DNA from: Saccoglossus kowalevskii
Taxonomy: Eukaryota > Hemichordata > Enteropneusta > Harrimaniidae
Direction of reading: 5' to 3'
DNA: 40,954 nt
Assembly: GCF_000003605.2 (NCBI RefSeq)
Contig: NW_003149272.1
Span: forward strand, 241,784-282,737
Shown: positions 1 to 15,100 of the stretch, in pieces
How positions within the stretch are numbered: position 1 is the stretch's first letter
Layout of the letters: each line of letters begins with the position of its first letter
The notes under the pieces: generated by a model
The model's database searches: none
The model's input: the letters and a program-made list of their open reading frames with translations, nothing else
What the model was told of the DNA's origin: nothing
Program-made: the position numbers and the translations under genes

Positions 1-16
1 AAATAAAGATACATAC

Positions 17-139
17 CGAACGCTAGCCATGTATTTCTCAACTGTAGATAGCTTTTCAGATTTAAGGTGAATTCGTACGCAGCATCAGATCCTTCAACAT
101 TCTCCATATCTATGTACATGGTGTAGCAGTAATACTGAC
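17..139 (-). CDS. SLC44A2: SLC44 exon 11 (last one inside the window)
   Basis: 123-nt exon coding GQYYCYTMYIDMENVEGSDA and on to YLQLRNTWLAF, matching the family loop YYCYxxY...YLxLRxTWLAF just before TM4. Donor GTATGT. The gene continues left of position 1. Confidence 0.94.
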
Positions 140-3100
140 CTGCAGATGAACCCAAAATAATATCAAACAACGAATATAACAACATGTAATCTCATATTAT
201 TAAGATTAGGCTGATGGTAATTTGATTTGGAACAAAATTCTCACGAGTTGTTATTTTCAGGATGAGTAAGAAACACAACATAGCAGGATTACTATTGTTT
301 TCTCATAAGTTCAAGTACTGTAGAATACTTTAGTTTTGCTTGGAAATTATTTTCGCTATTTTTGCTAAAAGGATGATTCCGTGAAAATAAAATCCAGCGA
401 ATATATATTTTTCCCTATACTTCAAATTCAACTCGTCAATAATCAGTGAAAATAAATTCCATACAAAACGCCCAAAATGCCTTTTCAATGAAAATTAATT
501 CCAGCTAAAATAAAGTATTTCACAGTACTGCATGTCAGTAGCCATGCTTTAATAAAATACCAGGATGCGATGATCAGTTAGCTGTATGTGCATGCAAGTC
601 TGCAATATGTAATGTAAATAATAGGGTCAAATAGCAGAATTTTTTGGGGGTTCCAGACAATACCAGATGCTAGAAACGGGCACTGTCAGATCTCAGATGA
701 GGAAAATCCTGCAACCAGCAGGACAGAGAAGATAATTAATTTACCATCAACATATGAATAATTAACTTACCAAAAACTAACAAGACAAACATGGCGCATA
801 TTCCAAAGTAGACCATGATACCAGCAATCCATCGCATTATTAGTATCCAGAAAAAGGACAACACTGATGCCAAAAACAATCCACTGTGGAATAAAAACAA
901 ATTGTAAAGTTTTGAGAGGCAATTCATTCAGCGATACAGTAACTATGTTGCATTTTTTTTCTCATAAAACAATTAAGAGGTAAAGTCTAGGAATGGCTTT
1001 GTTTTTAAATTTCAAGTGAAATTTATTCAAATAGGTGATTTTCGGTACAATTGCGAGATCTCGCAAGATGCATAAAAGACGCGCATCGAACGTGTGTCGT
1101 AAAAATCGAACGATTTGATTTTGAAATCGAATTTATTTATTTTGTAGCTCACATCCACTGGCCGCTCTACGACAGAGGAATATTGCTTCCGAATACCCTT
1201 ACTTTAATAATCAAAATTGCCTATCATCAAATGTGGACAGCACATTATTAAGCATGGAAATGTCCCTCAAAATACTTTCGTGTTTGTCGAATCCCACGTG
1301 ATGTTTGATGCCACTATGACTGCTATGAGCTTTGTTTGTCCTATTTTTACGTTCGATTTCACGCATAACGCGTGATTCTCACAGTGTTCTATTGGTCTAT
1401 TGTAAGGGTGGGGATACTTTCATAACCAGTCAGTTTGTTATAATTTTTAATATTCACTGAGGGAACTGAAATAAACTAATCATGAAAAACGCTGACAACA
1501 TTTCCCCTTGCAAAATTGCAATGGACATTAAAAAATTCTCAGTGTTTGTTTCAATTGACTCCTGCACTTTCATTTCCAACAAATGGACTCTCTATTTTCA
1601 CATTTCAATATAGGTGATAAAAATCAACACATAAATCACATATATAATGAATGCTATATGTTTTTCAATTTTCGATTTGACCCATGTGTCATGTTGAAAA
1701 AGAAAATCCAATCTGTAGATTGTTCACCTACCCTAACATCAAGTGCCAAGAGTCTTCAAAATCGTGGAATACCATAGTTGCTACATTTTGTACATTAATA
1801 AAGGCTGCTATAGCTCTATAATAAAAAAATAAAACAAGTCAACAAGCAGCCTCTCGGCTGAGATAGCTCAGAAATTAGAAAATGAAGATACATGTACCAT
1901 CACAAAATGAACAAATCTGAGATCAGTTCACCTGGGGTATTTATATGTATAATATCAAAGCAAATCAATCAAAGCAATCAGTAACATGATCAGCTCCGCT
2001 CGACAAAGTCAACAGTGAAGCAAATAAACTGAAGAAAGTACTTTAGAGTGTTGCAACCAGAAATGTTTGTGATTTTATAAGTTGAGAGCATTCACAACAA
2101 TGAAATGTCATGAAAAGTATTGTGAATCCTTGATTAAATGACTCCCAATAAAATCACCTCACCACAGCTACACAATTCATGCAATGTTCTGTGACTTGTG
2201 TAATACACACAAATGTCCCTTTTGTTCAAAATTATAAGGAAATTACAGAAAAATAAATTAAAATGTGCAAAATATTGAACCAAAATTTTGATAAGAAAAA
2301 ATATATGGCATTCAAAGAGAATAAAAATGTTTTACATCAGATCTGTTTAAAACTAATTCCTGAGAGTCAAGATATCTAGTAAATTCTGTAAAATGACTAA
2401 TTTTCGCTGGGTTTAAATTTCGCTGATTTACCATTTCAGGCATATTCGGTGGGTTTTAAATTCATGGTTTTAGCATTTACTTGTAAATAATGTGTTCATG
2501 CAAAACTTTACATATTCACTGGGTTTTAATTTTAAATAGCGCATTTTCAAGTCAGTGGAATAAGCAAAATTAAAACCCAGTGAATAATTAATCCTTTTAC
2601 AGTATAATCTTTCCCGAGAAAAAAATAAGACAAACTTTCCTGGTTGTAATTTTGACAGAAGAAAATAACAAACATGAGCGTAAAATTGTTGAATGATTCA
2701 AACATGTTTATTAAAATGTTTAATAGTTGATATCAGTCTTACTTCTCAGCTAAGTTTATATCATTTCCTGTGATATTCTTTCCAGTTCTTGGATCAGTCA
2801 GAGTGGAGTTATTTATATCCTGAACTACATCATCCAGATTACCAACAGCATCAAGAAAAAATGATGGAATACATCGCATGTACACTAAAAAAATAAGAAT
2901 AGAAATACAAGAAGATGATTAAGTAACACTTTCCATGATTGGTTGATGAACACCTGCTACAGAACCAATAAAAAAAATTTTGCAATTCCCTGTGACATCA
3001 TTGGATTTTGTAATTCCACTGTAAAACATATTGAAATTAGCTACATGCCATTTTAGAGAATTTGACTCAATACATGAATGAACAAAATCTTAATTTATCT

Positions 3101-6100
3101 AAAATGCCAACAATCTCATTGTGAGAATATACTTTATTCTAAATTAGCGACATCTTGAATTAGCAAAATTGCAGGTTAGCTAAATTAGCGAAAATGACAT
3201 GTTAGCTAAAAAGACAGTATATTATTGAGAAAGATATGACAAACTATTATTTTTAAATATGCTATTAAATAATACTGCTTGAATGTGTAACACAATGAAC
3301 AATGCCCTCTATGGCAGAATTAATTGTTTACTTTGTCTTTCAAAAAGTTGGTAGTACCGGTAATCAAAACTGACACTCAACCACAGCTTATAGGCATCAA
3401 ATAACGTTTTTTCTGTTCAAGTTTACTGTAATATATTATATCAGGGTGAAAGTAAGTTTAAAACCATGAGTAACTAATGTATACCAAACTAAGGAGCTTC
3501 AGATAATGGACAGCCTAACTCTGATTTAAAATTTCAGATCTGTTGATCTGTGTATTTTCTGCAAGTAAATTTTGCCATGATCATATTAGAGTCAATGCAA
3601 AGCTACTTATAAGAGTGTGTCTGATTGGCTACCCAACCCTAAAACCTAACAATCAGACCAATCAGAGAGCAGCTTGTTTAGTTGACATGCTTCAAATGAT
3701 ATATTACAATGTATGATGTACTATTTGTGTCAGATTTCCAAATATTGAGTGATAGTTTTTTAGTACAAAGGTTAAAAATGTAAATGATACTTACAGTCTC
3801 TACTCTCTAGCGTATAGTAAGCACACTTGCCTACGTCAAACAGTGCTAATGGTGTCTGCAAAAAAAAAAGTTGCGTCAAAAAAAAAAAAATGTTCAAGAA
3901 AGATTGTACTAAATAAATTGTAGTTTCTATTAAATTGATATGATTAGATACTCAAGGTCGTTCAACTTACCAATCCATAGTCGACGAATTCCTGCTTTGG
4001 ATCAATGTCATAATCACAGATGAAGTCTGCCCAGATGTGACTGACATCATCAGCGGCAGATTGTCGATCTGAAACGGTCGTCGTTGGCTCAGCTATGGTG
4101 AAGACATCTGTTGGTAGACTGCCTACATATGGGACAAGGGCTGTAAGTAGTTCGGCCTGGGCAGACAGTCCGACCCACGTCTTGTCTGGACAAGAGTTCA
4201 CACACACCTAGAAACAAGTATTAAACTTTTAATGCTGTAAAGTAAACTTTGCTTACAAATTTTTTAACAAAATAAACCCACATAATTTTGTAATATTTTT
4301 TTTTTAATTTAAAAAATTATTGCTGCAAAATTATGGCATTAAAAAGTATGAAACTGAAAAAAAGTAATATCGAACTAAACCACTAAAGAAGAATATTTTT
4401 TTGCAAAATCCCAACTTCAGTGACCGTTTTACTAAAACAAATTATTTCATATAAAAATGTGTATGGACAGTAATGGGTGACATTTGTGATATCTAAAACC
4501 TCAAACCAACACTTGATCTGAAAAGGAATGGGTGTCAGTTACTTCCTACATGTTTACAGTACAGCGAAACAGGATAATTGTTTTTCAGTTCTAGTTTCAG
4601 ACAAAATACATGTACTTCCTTCTTTTTGAATAAAACCAATATAATATTGACAATCAATACCATGTTGGAGCTAGCTAGTCATTCTCAGAGTGTCTCAAAA
4701 TAGCTGACTATACATATAAATACAACTTTATTCTATGGGGGCAAACTAACCTATCTGAAGAGTCATTGAAGGCCAGGGGGTTGGGGTAAACCAGGTTCTA
4801 TTGAGATACCCATCTTACCTGTGTTGTCGGACACTGGAATTCGAGTAACGTTGTGGTATCAGCACAGGCTAACAGATCGAAGAAGAATAGGAGAGATTTA
4901 TTTCTGAAATGAAAAAGAAAACATTTTAAGAATTGAAGTTGATTGTGTGGGACGATAGGCATAAATCAATAAACATCTTCATCAGAATATCCTTCCGAAA
5001 GCAAGAACATAGAAGGTGGATTCAAAAACCCTTTCAGAATTGTTATCAGCATAATGGTACTCATTTTTTTCCCCTTTCAAGCAAAATAAGTCACCACTTA
5101 TAAGGATTGGATTTTTTAGAACCAAGAATAAATATACAGATAAAAATAATTATATAATTTATAAGTTTTAGAGCTTGATTCTATGGAAAGTGTCGCATGA
5201 CTATACAGTTAAAGTAAGTTTATTATAAAATATTAACATTAATAATTTTACGTACTGAACAGCCTCGTTATATCCACATATTTGGCCTCGGGTATCGGTA
5301 GGATAGATTAGTTTACTTGGATTACCACGAGACCATCCTGTTAAAAGAATACATAATATATATATCAAGCGAAATTCTATCATCAATGAATTATGAATCA
5401 TGAGTTTGTAAAAATATTCGAGAATGTTTTACCAATATTGAATATTCTTAACAACACAGGCAAAAAAAAAAAAAAAGTGACTAAGAAAATATGACATGGT
5501 ACATATGTCAGAATTAAGGAAGGGAATAGGCACCTGACATATGAATCGATTTAATGCCAAGGTCAACTTTCAAAAAACAAACCCGGACGATTTTTCTCCA
5601 AAAACCAGCAGCCAATAGGGAATTATGTTTATTTGGTCTATAACACACAATGAAATTATAATAAAAATGTAAATAAATTTTCAAAAAGATGGCGGGAAAA
5701 AATCGCAGCTTTATGTGTTGAACCGATTTTTATTTGGGTTAAATTTAGTCAAGGTTTACTTTGAAGTGCCACCATTATCGTAAATATTGTGTGTTGGATA
5801 CATTGCAAGGGACTCGCATCAAAAATCATCTGGCATAACAACTGCGCCACTATCTAATTTTCAAAATCTTTAACACGTGAATTTTAATTTGAATACTGAT
5901 TTCAGAAATATAAATTAAATATATCAATAATAATACCTAATAATAATAGAATTTATGCTTGAATTATTCAACCAATTCAGTTTTTGTATTTAAATTAGGT
6001 TCATTTGGAAAAAACTAAGCTGGTACATGTATATTTGACAGTGTAGAATGGTAATTTTGAGATACTTTCAATATATATTGACATGTGTCATTACAGTCTG

Positions 6101-9100
6101 TCACTCGTATTGCAAACCACAGGTATAATAAACAATGGAGATGCAACGGTTTGTTTTAAATCCAGTGTATCTATCCACATGCATGCACACACAAACATAC
6201 ACATGCATGCACGCAGAGTTCAATTTGATCCCGGATAAATGGCTGTCAGAAATAATACAGAGCGAAATAATTGATAAAATTAAATATCAGATCATATTGC
6301 TTCAATGATCACTCAAGTGAACAATATCCAGAATTGACATTTGTAGGTTTAATTTTTTTTTATTAACAAACTGAGTGACATTATTATTTAAATATTAGAA
6401 TCGACCATCAAAGATTATAGAATAAATTATTAAAAATAGTTTTCGCATAATTTATATGGAAAATAATGTATTTATATATAATGAGTTCATAAAGTGCAAC
6501 TAACTTAAACTGTTATATTTTCAGGTCTATATATATGATGGAGATAATATAAAAAACGTAACTTTGACAGAAACAAATTTAAGTTCAATGCCCCATTAAT
6601 ATATTGTTGTTACAAATGACAAGAAATTTTATTTTTACTTAAATTTTCTAGTGTCATTCTTCTTTCAGGTGTAGTTTTGATTTATAGCTGATGCCTTATA
6701 AGCCTAAATTCACTAGTTCATCTAATTTTAATGAAATGTTGCAAATGTTTTTTGGTGAACTGAGATATCTCAATATGGTCACGGAAAGATCATGTGTAAC
6801 AAACAACACTTACCAAAATATCCTACAACAAACATCCCAGCGATAAATAGAATAAAAAGTATACAACATATGACATCAGTGCAACCCCTGCAAATAGAAA
6901 CATGGAAATAAGATTCTTATTCCGATAAACCGCCAAAAGATGGTTCAAGTTCCTAGAAGGAAGGTCTGAAAATTGAGATACACGTATTTCCCTATTTGTT
7001 GTGAAAAATACACTTAAAGGGCGGCAGTCGTCGTGCCGCGTCCTGTTCGATATGGGACTCATAGCAACGTATACAACGCGTGTAAAATACATTGTTTATT
7101 TACATGAAATTCAAACACGCGCTGCGCGACGACCACCGCGCTTTAAAGATATGCATGCTATTCTTACAAATGTTTTAAAATAGTTAAAAACAAGTAAGTG
7201 AACTCATAAATTGCATTCTTCATAACCTACCTGTTAGCGATCGGGCCGTGAAACGATGGATCGTATTTATGTGGATCACCTGTAAATAAAAAAGTTGTAT
7301 TTAATAATAATTTTCAACTTTACTTTAAAAGTAATCAAAAAAAACATTTCAAGTACACCAATACATTATTAATAAACTTTTTGAACAAATAATAACCACT
7401 CCAAAAACCATGAGAATAAATCCACCAAAATAAATCCCCAAAATGACGATCCCAGAAATACCATAATGGGAATGAAAAAAATGATAAAATAAAACAATTA
7501 AAATGTATACCAAATATTTATATATTATCTGTAATATGTCAATCCCCAACACAATTAACAATATATGAATCAGAAGACAGTTCTTAAATGTCTTTATATC
7601 AGGTAATGAAGATGACTCGTTGCATCATTTTTTTCATTTCTTAAACATGCAAGCACCTATATTATTAATAATCCTTTAAATGGAGTGCAGACACGATCAG
7701 TTTTAGGGACAACATCAAAAGTTCAATGTAGGATAAAAAACTTAATTCCTTTAGTTTTTTTCCAAACCCCCCTACCCCCTACTGAAACTTAATTGATAAA
7801 TATTGATCATGGCGTCAGACTAAATTCACCATTAAATACAAATTGATAATCCGACATTAGTATGGCATAGCAGTTGTTTGTCGGGTGGGTGTAAACAGAA
7901 TTTACACTCGGACCAAACCATTTTCTCGTCTTGGATGTTTTTTTTTCATTTTCTGTTATTTTTGTCCATGATTGGATAGAGAAAAAAACAAATTACATAT
8001 ACTCCAAGATTTTTTTTGACTTCATGAAAAAATAAAATCGTTTTTGTAGGATAGAAACTTTTTGGGGTCAAAACCCCCCACCCCCAAACGAAAGCAAATA
8101 AGTTTTTTATCCAACATCGATCTTTTGACGTCGTCCCTTAAGCAAACTGTATCTGTGTTCTACACCAGATAACATGTTGTAAATTATTATTATTATCTTA
8201 TGTACATATTTTTGTTTTTTTCTGGCGAAATAAATTTATATAATTATATATTGATGCTATAATTTTATTCTGTGAAACTTTGTTGCAACATCATGCATAT
8301 GTTAATCTAATTTTCTAGAATTTTTTGTTCATTTTGGACCAAACGGACATAAATTTCTTTTGATTACAGGTCTTGATCAAGATTATGGAAAAATGATGTG
8401 GGTTTAATTTGCAAAAGATGACATGGGTTAAAAAGTGGTGATCATCATGGTATCAAATATTAAAACAAATTTGATTTGTTGTTGTTGAAGAATAGGATCC
8501 ATATAGGATGCTCGCAGTCGCGATGACAAATCTCCCTTTCCAATGAATACACATATGTCACATGAATATAAATGTATGGTTTCGGAGTGTTTGATGATTT
8601 AGATTTTGGCATTTCGACCAAATAGTATTGTGCAGTATCTGTTGAGTTGTGGCATTCAACATTCATTTTGTTTATATAGTTACTAATATGGGTCAATTCG
8701 GTAAATCAAAGTAGAAATTTTATGTTACTCTCTGAGAGTATTCAAAGTGATCTTGGGTTCTTGAATTCGTTATATGGCCTAATTTATAGTCAGAATTTGT
8801 GTGAATTGCAGGAAGTATATAATAAACATTTTAATGCATTTCCGGTTATTTGAATGTTAGTAATTGTTTTGGCTGTCCTTGCATAAACCTTTTAAATATT
8901 GTCTCAATGCAAAGGGATTCATAATTCAAAGATGCACAGAATAGCAGAATTGATATTGACAAATCCTCATTTTTTTTCCCTTGCAATCAATGACAGATAT
9001 TTAAGATGATTTTAATGCTTTTCAAACAAAAGCATGTATTTGCAAAATACAAACATGTACATGAACTTTGACCTTCTATGTATTAGCCAATGAGAAAATG

Positions 9101-12100
9101 TCATACATGTACTGGAGATGCTAATTAGGTATTCAGAGCACAACTGTAATAAATGAAACCCTGGGAGAAGTGATTTATGTAATTGTAACCTAAAAGACAG
9201 GAACAGTTATTTTAACTGATATCTTTGCTATCACAGTAACGCCAAGCAAGAACGTTATTCCTATTCAAAATAAACATCAGTGAAAAATAACATATTAAAT
9301 ACTGGCTGAATTGATGAAAAATACTGCACAGTGTGCCGACATTAAGAAATATATACTGTGGAATACTTCATTTTCGCTGGAATTAATTTTCGCTGAAAAG
9401 GCTTTTTGGGCGTTTTGTATGGAATTTATTTTCACTGATTTTTGATGAGTTTAATGTGAAATGGATTTTATTTTCACAGAATCATCCCTTCAGCGAAAAT
9501 AAATTCCAAGCGAAAATAAAGTATTCTACAGTATTTTAAGTGAGTAAAATATTGAGAGGAGTGCATGTAAGTATGTCAGTTTTCATGGATGGATAAATCG
9601 AATAGCAGATTATTATACCAGAAATGGAAATACATACATGATAGGAATCTCTTTTAAGATTCAGTTAAATAAATGCTGGTAGGGTTTGGAAGGCAGTGAA
9701 ACTATAACATGCAGTGCCATTGAGCTCGTACAAGGAATATTACTATATGCTGACAAGAGTTGAAAAACTTAAGAATGCGATCCTTAAAACACATCATCGC
9801 TACGACAACAACAATGTCCATATTAAAATTCGCAGGTTGAGTTTGAACTTTGACAGCTAAAAGCTTAAACCATTCACCACCAGTTCCCTCTTTTCATCAC
9901 AAATTCACAAAATAGTCCTGCTTATAGTCTGCGCTGTGCTTCAGAAGAGTGGGACAAAAGCTGCAAAATTTTTGGAGTAAAAACTAAAAATGTTATCAAA
10001 TTTTGTCTGTTGGCTCCAAAATTAGGGTTCATATTCAGAAATATTGTAGAAATTAAGAAAAAAGTGCTGACAAATTTTGGTGAGAAAGTCTGGTGGTAAA
10101 GAGGTTGAAGCACAGGAAAATTTGTTATTCAGAGTGAGACTTGGCAATTCTCATTACGACTGCACACCCTTTAATTTATCCACTCTTGTCAGAACAGGGG
10201 ATTGCATGCATTATAAAGTTACAAAGAGTTTTATTCTTGTTACTGCATTAATTAATTACCATACATATGAGTTTCATCTAAGTGCAGAGAGCCTAAGGTT
10301 AATAAAATAAAATAATAAAAATAATACAACATTTACATTAACATGAAATATTTATTAAATATTTCCTCCAGTGCATACAGCATACTGATTTTACAATGTA
10401 ATCTCTACAGGATATATTTTGCGGTACACCACGCTAAATTGTCTAAGACTTCAGCGTAATTTTAGAACAAATGCTAATGTTTTGCTAGGGAGTCTAAATA
10501 TCCAGAATACATGCACGTAAGAACAAACGAGGGAGGGGGGCTAGTATTGGGATGAGATGAAACGTCCATAAGCTTCTGAGAGAAAAATACAATGCAACGT
10601 ATTACATAAAAATAATTAATGGAACTAATTCTTGATGTCCCAGTAGACATTATGGGTTGCGTTTTTTACCCTGTATTCCATCAGCTGTATTCTTAAATGG
10701 AGGAAATATATTAGGATTACTGAAAAAAATGTGAGATATGATCGAAATAGATGATAATATGAAATAATAAATTTATTTATAAATAAGTCACACATAATAT
10801 AGAAATAAAAAAAAAAAATGTTGTTATTGTCGGATAAGAATAATAAACATACTGTAAAATGTAACTATTTATAGAACAAAAGTAGTCAGATAAGCTGCGT
10901 CAATAATTCAAATACCCTATAACATTTCAAGTTTGTGGATTTTTGCTCTTTAAAACAATTTAAAATAATAAATCATTAAAATCTCCCAAAGTGAAATATG
11001 CGTCCGGACATATATTGTACACAAAATTAAGTATAGATAGACATAAAACCTCATCACCAGACTTGCAGCAAAGATGCAAATATTTTCTGATAATTTAAAA
11101 AGACTACAAATTTATTACTTTTAGTTTTAAAATCAATCACTACAAAAATTACATGAAATATAAAAAATATGATGCTTCATGTGGAAAAAAAAATATGATG
11201 GTTGCCATAGAAACCACAATGCACATCTGGCACGGTGAGAGACAGATTAGAACGCACTAAATTGGTAAAGTCCTAAATACAGTAAAAAAACTGTCAATAT
11301 CAGTTGTGAAATAAATTTAAAACTGGTTACGACTGAATGACTTTGTTCCAAAATGATTGAAGACATAATTAGAGATATTAATTCAAGACACTTCTTGCCT
11401 AGTCTCAGCCATTCATTATACTAAGTATATCAAGTCTGAGAACGAATAAATATTTACTAGGATGATACTCCCAGAAAAAGAGGAGGGAGGAGAGAGGATT
11501 TATGCTTCCTATCGTTATTAGTAAATTTTGTATTAAATTAAGAATATATTTTTCAGACTTACATGTATTTATAAATAATTAAGAATGAAAAATATACAAA
11601 AATATTAAAAAGAATATATCCAATATGTAGCGCAAAATTGTCTTTATTGTAAACTTTATCATTGTGGGCACATACATGTATGCGTTACTAATAGAACAAA
11701 TATGGTATTACCTGTATGCATAATTTATTTTTCAATTATATATTTTTTACATTTTCAACATTCCATAGATAATTGTTGACCATGGTAGAATATAATGATA
11801 CTGTAAAGGGGTTAATTATTCACTAGGTTTTTAATTTTGCTTATTTCGCTGACTGGAAAATCCTCTAAATTAAAACCCAGTGAATATATGTAAAATTTAG
11901 CATAGAACACATTATCTAAATGATAAAACCGTGAATTTAAAACCCACTGAACATGCCTGAAATGGTAAATCAGCAAAATTTAAACCCATCAAAAAATTAG
12001 TCATTTTACAGTATATCGTACTAAGTCTATTAGTAGGGCAGGTGTTTTTAATGCATAGATGTCTTATAATGGTCTAAATATGGTCATACATGCATTTTAT

Positions 12101-15100
12101 TTTTTTTCAAAATACAATGTTTGGATTAGATGTGCTTCGATTGGAGATGTGTTTCAGTGCATGTTAAGCTTGGGTTACCATTAGTTACAGAAAGCAGAAA
12201 ACAGAGACATCTATACATATATATATTCTATATTAGAAATAGCTATTTGTTCACATATTACTGTACACTGTATTAGTGCAAATGTATGTTTAATAGTATA
12301 TAAATCCACAATATTTTATGATGTCAGCATACGCTAGTGACTAGTGATTGTCACTGCAGTTTTGTATCTATATAACCACGCTATGTGGATTTCTAAACCT
12401 GAAAAAGTGTTAAAAGTGGAACTGTTGTTGAAATAACACAAATACGAATATATCATTGCCCACACCTACATGTAGTATGTTAATTTTGTTGACGTACTGG
12501 TGTTTAATTTCACTTAATTGCATGAATGAAGTACGTGTGGTGATTTTGCTCATTTTGGATATTTGTTGATTCACTGACATCTTTTAAAAATTTCAACCGA
12601 TTAACCATTTCCCCCATATATAAACCTGAAACATTGAGAGAACCTGCTGGTACTGTAGAACGTAAAACAAAAATATATTTGGAAATATATGACGTCAAAC
12701 TATGCGATACTGTGCTGTATTTTCGCTGGAATTAATTTTCACTGAAATGACCTTTTGACTTTTTTGTGTGAAGTTTATTTTCACTTTTCAAAGACTTCAA
12801 TTTAAAGTACAAGAAATGTCACTAGTAATTGAGTACGTTGTAGCAATTTATTTTCACTATTTTACCTGAAGAGATGATTCAGTGAAAATAAAATCGAGCG
12901 AGTATATCTTTTTTCTTTTGTTTTACATTCAACTCATCAAAAATCAGTGAAATTAGATCCCATACAAAACACTCAAAAAGTCTTTTCAGCGAAAATTAAT
13001 TCCAGCTATTAAAAACAAAGTATTTCACTGTAGCAAAAATAAATTCCAAGTGAAGATATTTTACAGTATCGGTGTAATAAATGCAAGTACATGTATGGTA
13101 GGTGATACAGTTTCAAATCACATGACATAATATGAGGTTAAAACTAGGATATCGAAAAGTATGCATGAAGACAGTACAGCTGGAGTATCGACCGACACGC
13201 AGCGGTGGTCGATGCGACAGTGTACTGCCTGAGCATATTTGGAATTCATATTTCCTAATACGATAGGAGGAAAATACACCTTAAAATACTGCAAAATTAT
13301 GGCACGCTGTAACTAATGGCGTTACAATGACAGATGTATAAATAATATTAATTATTGTCATTAATACCCTGATGTACAATTTTATTTACCGCTCCATTAT
13401 TTAATTGAAAATTTTTCATCAGTGTCTCAGAGTTTCTGTATTCTGCTGACACACATATTGCTGCTGCAATTGAGAAGTCGTGCCTGGGTATTGTCACGTG
13501 ACCTTTATTAATAATTCTGTAATAAATCTAGTATGCTAGTTATACTTTATTTGAAATTTAATTATATATACGCATTGTGTAAATATATAAATGTCTTTCT
13601 TTCAGAACAAAAATATGGGTCCCATATGACATTGTAAAATACACAAAATTGGGGTTCTATTGTTGCCTACTGTGCTTTGTACATTAATTACAATAAACAT
13701 TATTGTTTCCCTGGAAAATTCGAAAATTCAAAACCAATACTGATACTGATACGTTCACAATAGATATCGTTAACAAATAATGTTTCTACAGTATTGTTTT
13801 TGACAAGAGAACAGTTACTGGTATACACATATTTTCTCGATTAAAAGAGGATTTGATAAAATGATGAAAAAAAAAATTAATAATTTTTTAGTAGTATTAT
13901 AAAAAAAAATACATGTGTTTATTAGCAGTAATGGATGTNNNNNNNNNNNNNNNNNNNNNNNNNNNNNNNNNNNNNNNNNNNNNNNNNNNNNNNNNNNNNN
14001 NNNNNNNNNNNNNNNNNNNNNNNNNNNNNNNNNNNNNNNNNNNNNNNNNNNNNNNNNNNNNNNNNNNNNNNNNNNNNNNNNNNNNNNNNNNNNNNNNNNN
14101 NNNNNNNNNNNNNNNNNNNNNNNNNNNNNNNNNNNNNNNNNNNNNNNNNNNNNNNNNNNNNNNNNNNNNNNNNNNNNNNNNNNNNNNNNNNNNNNNNNNN
14201 NNNNNNNNNNNNNNNNNNNNNNNAAATGGGGAATGATTTTAATTATTATGAAGGGTCAGATATATTTAATATTACAATACCATATTTGCTCTATTAGAAG
14301 TGCATGAACTTATGAAAATGATAGACAAATCTATGATAAAAATAAGACATTTTTTTATTTTTAAGTGTGCTTCTACTTAGAGCAAATATGGCATGTATGT
14401 AACATTACTCGAATTAATTTTAATTTAATTAATTATTTTTTATTTATTAAAATAAATGAACAAGGCAGACTTTTAAGAGAGTACAAATATTTTCCTACAG
14501 TGAAAATGTGAACAAATTATTTAGCTGATTTGCATATTAGCTAAGTGCCTTTAATGTGTCTTTTTCGTTTGTATCTTGGTAAAGTAGGTAAATATATAAT
14601 TAAGAAATTTATTAATCCATACTCATTTATACTGGCATACATACAGGTACATCACTATTAGGACATCAATCTATTGATTGGCATAGTGTCACTCATTAAT
14701 GCTTTTGATCTGTTGTAATTAAGATTTCTAAGAAATTGTTGAATTTGTGAATGCAATGAGTCAACGAAGTTCCACCCTCTGGTATGGACAAGTTTGCTAT
14801 TGTTGTTATTTCGTATGTATATGAGGTTATTACGAGGATACCTCAAAGTATGCATGAAGACAGTACAGCTGGAGTATTGACCGTCACGCAGCGGAGGTCA
14901 ATACAAAAGCGTCCTGTCTGAGTGCATACTTTGAGGTATCCTCATAATATTCTTATTAATATACATCTTTTCCTTCCAAGGATACATCATGGGAATGCCG
15001 AAATCCACAAAATTTAGAACAGAATCAGCGAACTTCTTTGTGTGGAGTCCAGTCCGTGGTGGCAGCCATGTTTGTTTTTATTATTAGAGGACGCTTATGC

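Larger units (their letters stand above)
4208..6813. other. SLC44 introns 3, 4 and 5, no recognised elements
   Basis: Apart from exons 5 (4819-4903) and 4 (5256-5337), this stretch is AT-rich intron. I see no transposon with paired ends, no tandem array beyond short A runs, and no RNA gene. Confidence 0.6.

Noticed and set aside
1739-1787. Shorter version of SLC44 exon 9 using the AG at 1789-1788
   Set aside because: It breaks the reading frame with exon 8; the AG at 1817-1816 restores it and adds the expected conserved residues.
7001-7183. 60-codon plus-strand frame
   Set aside because: It is contained in a TTAA-flanked MITE within an SLC44 intron.
13913-14307. Three open frames across the run of N
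   Set aside because: They exist only because unknown bases cannot make stop codons.
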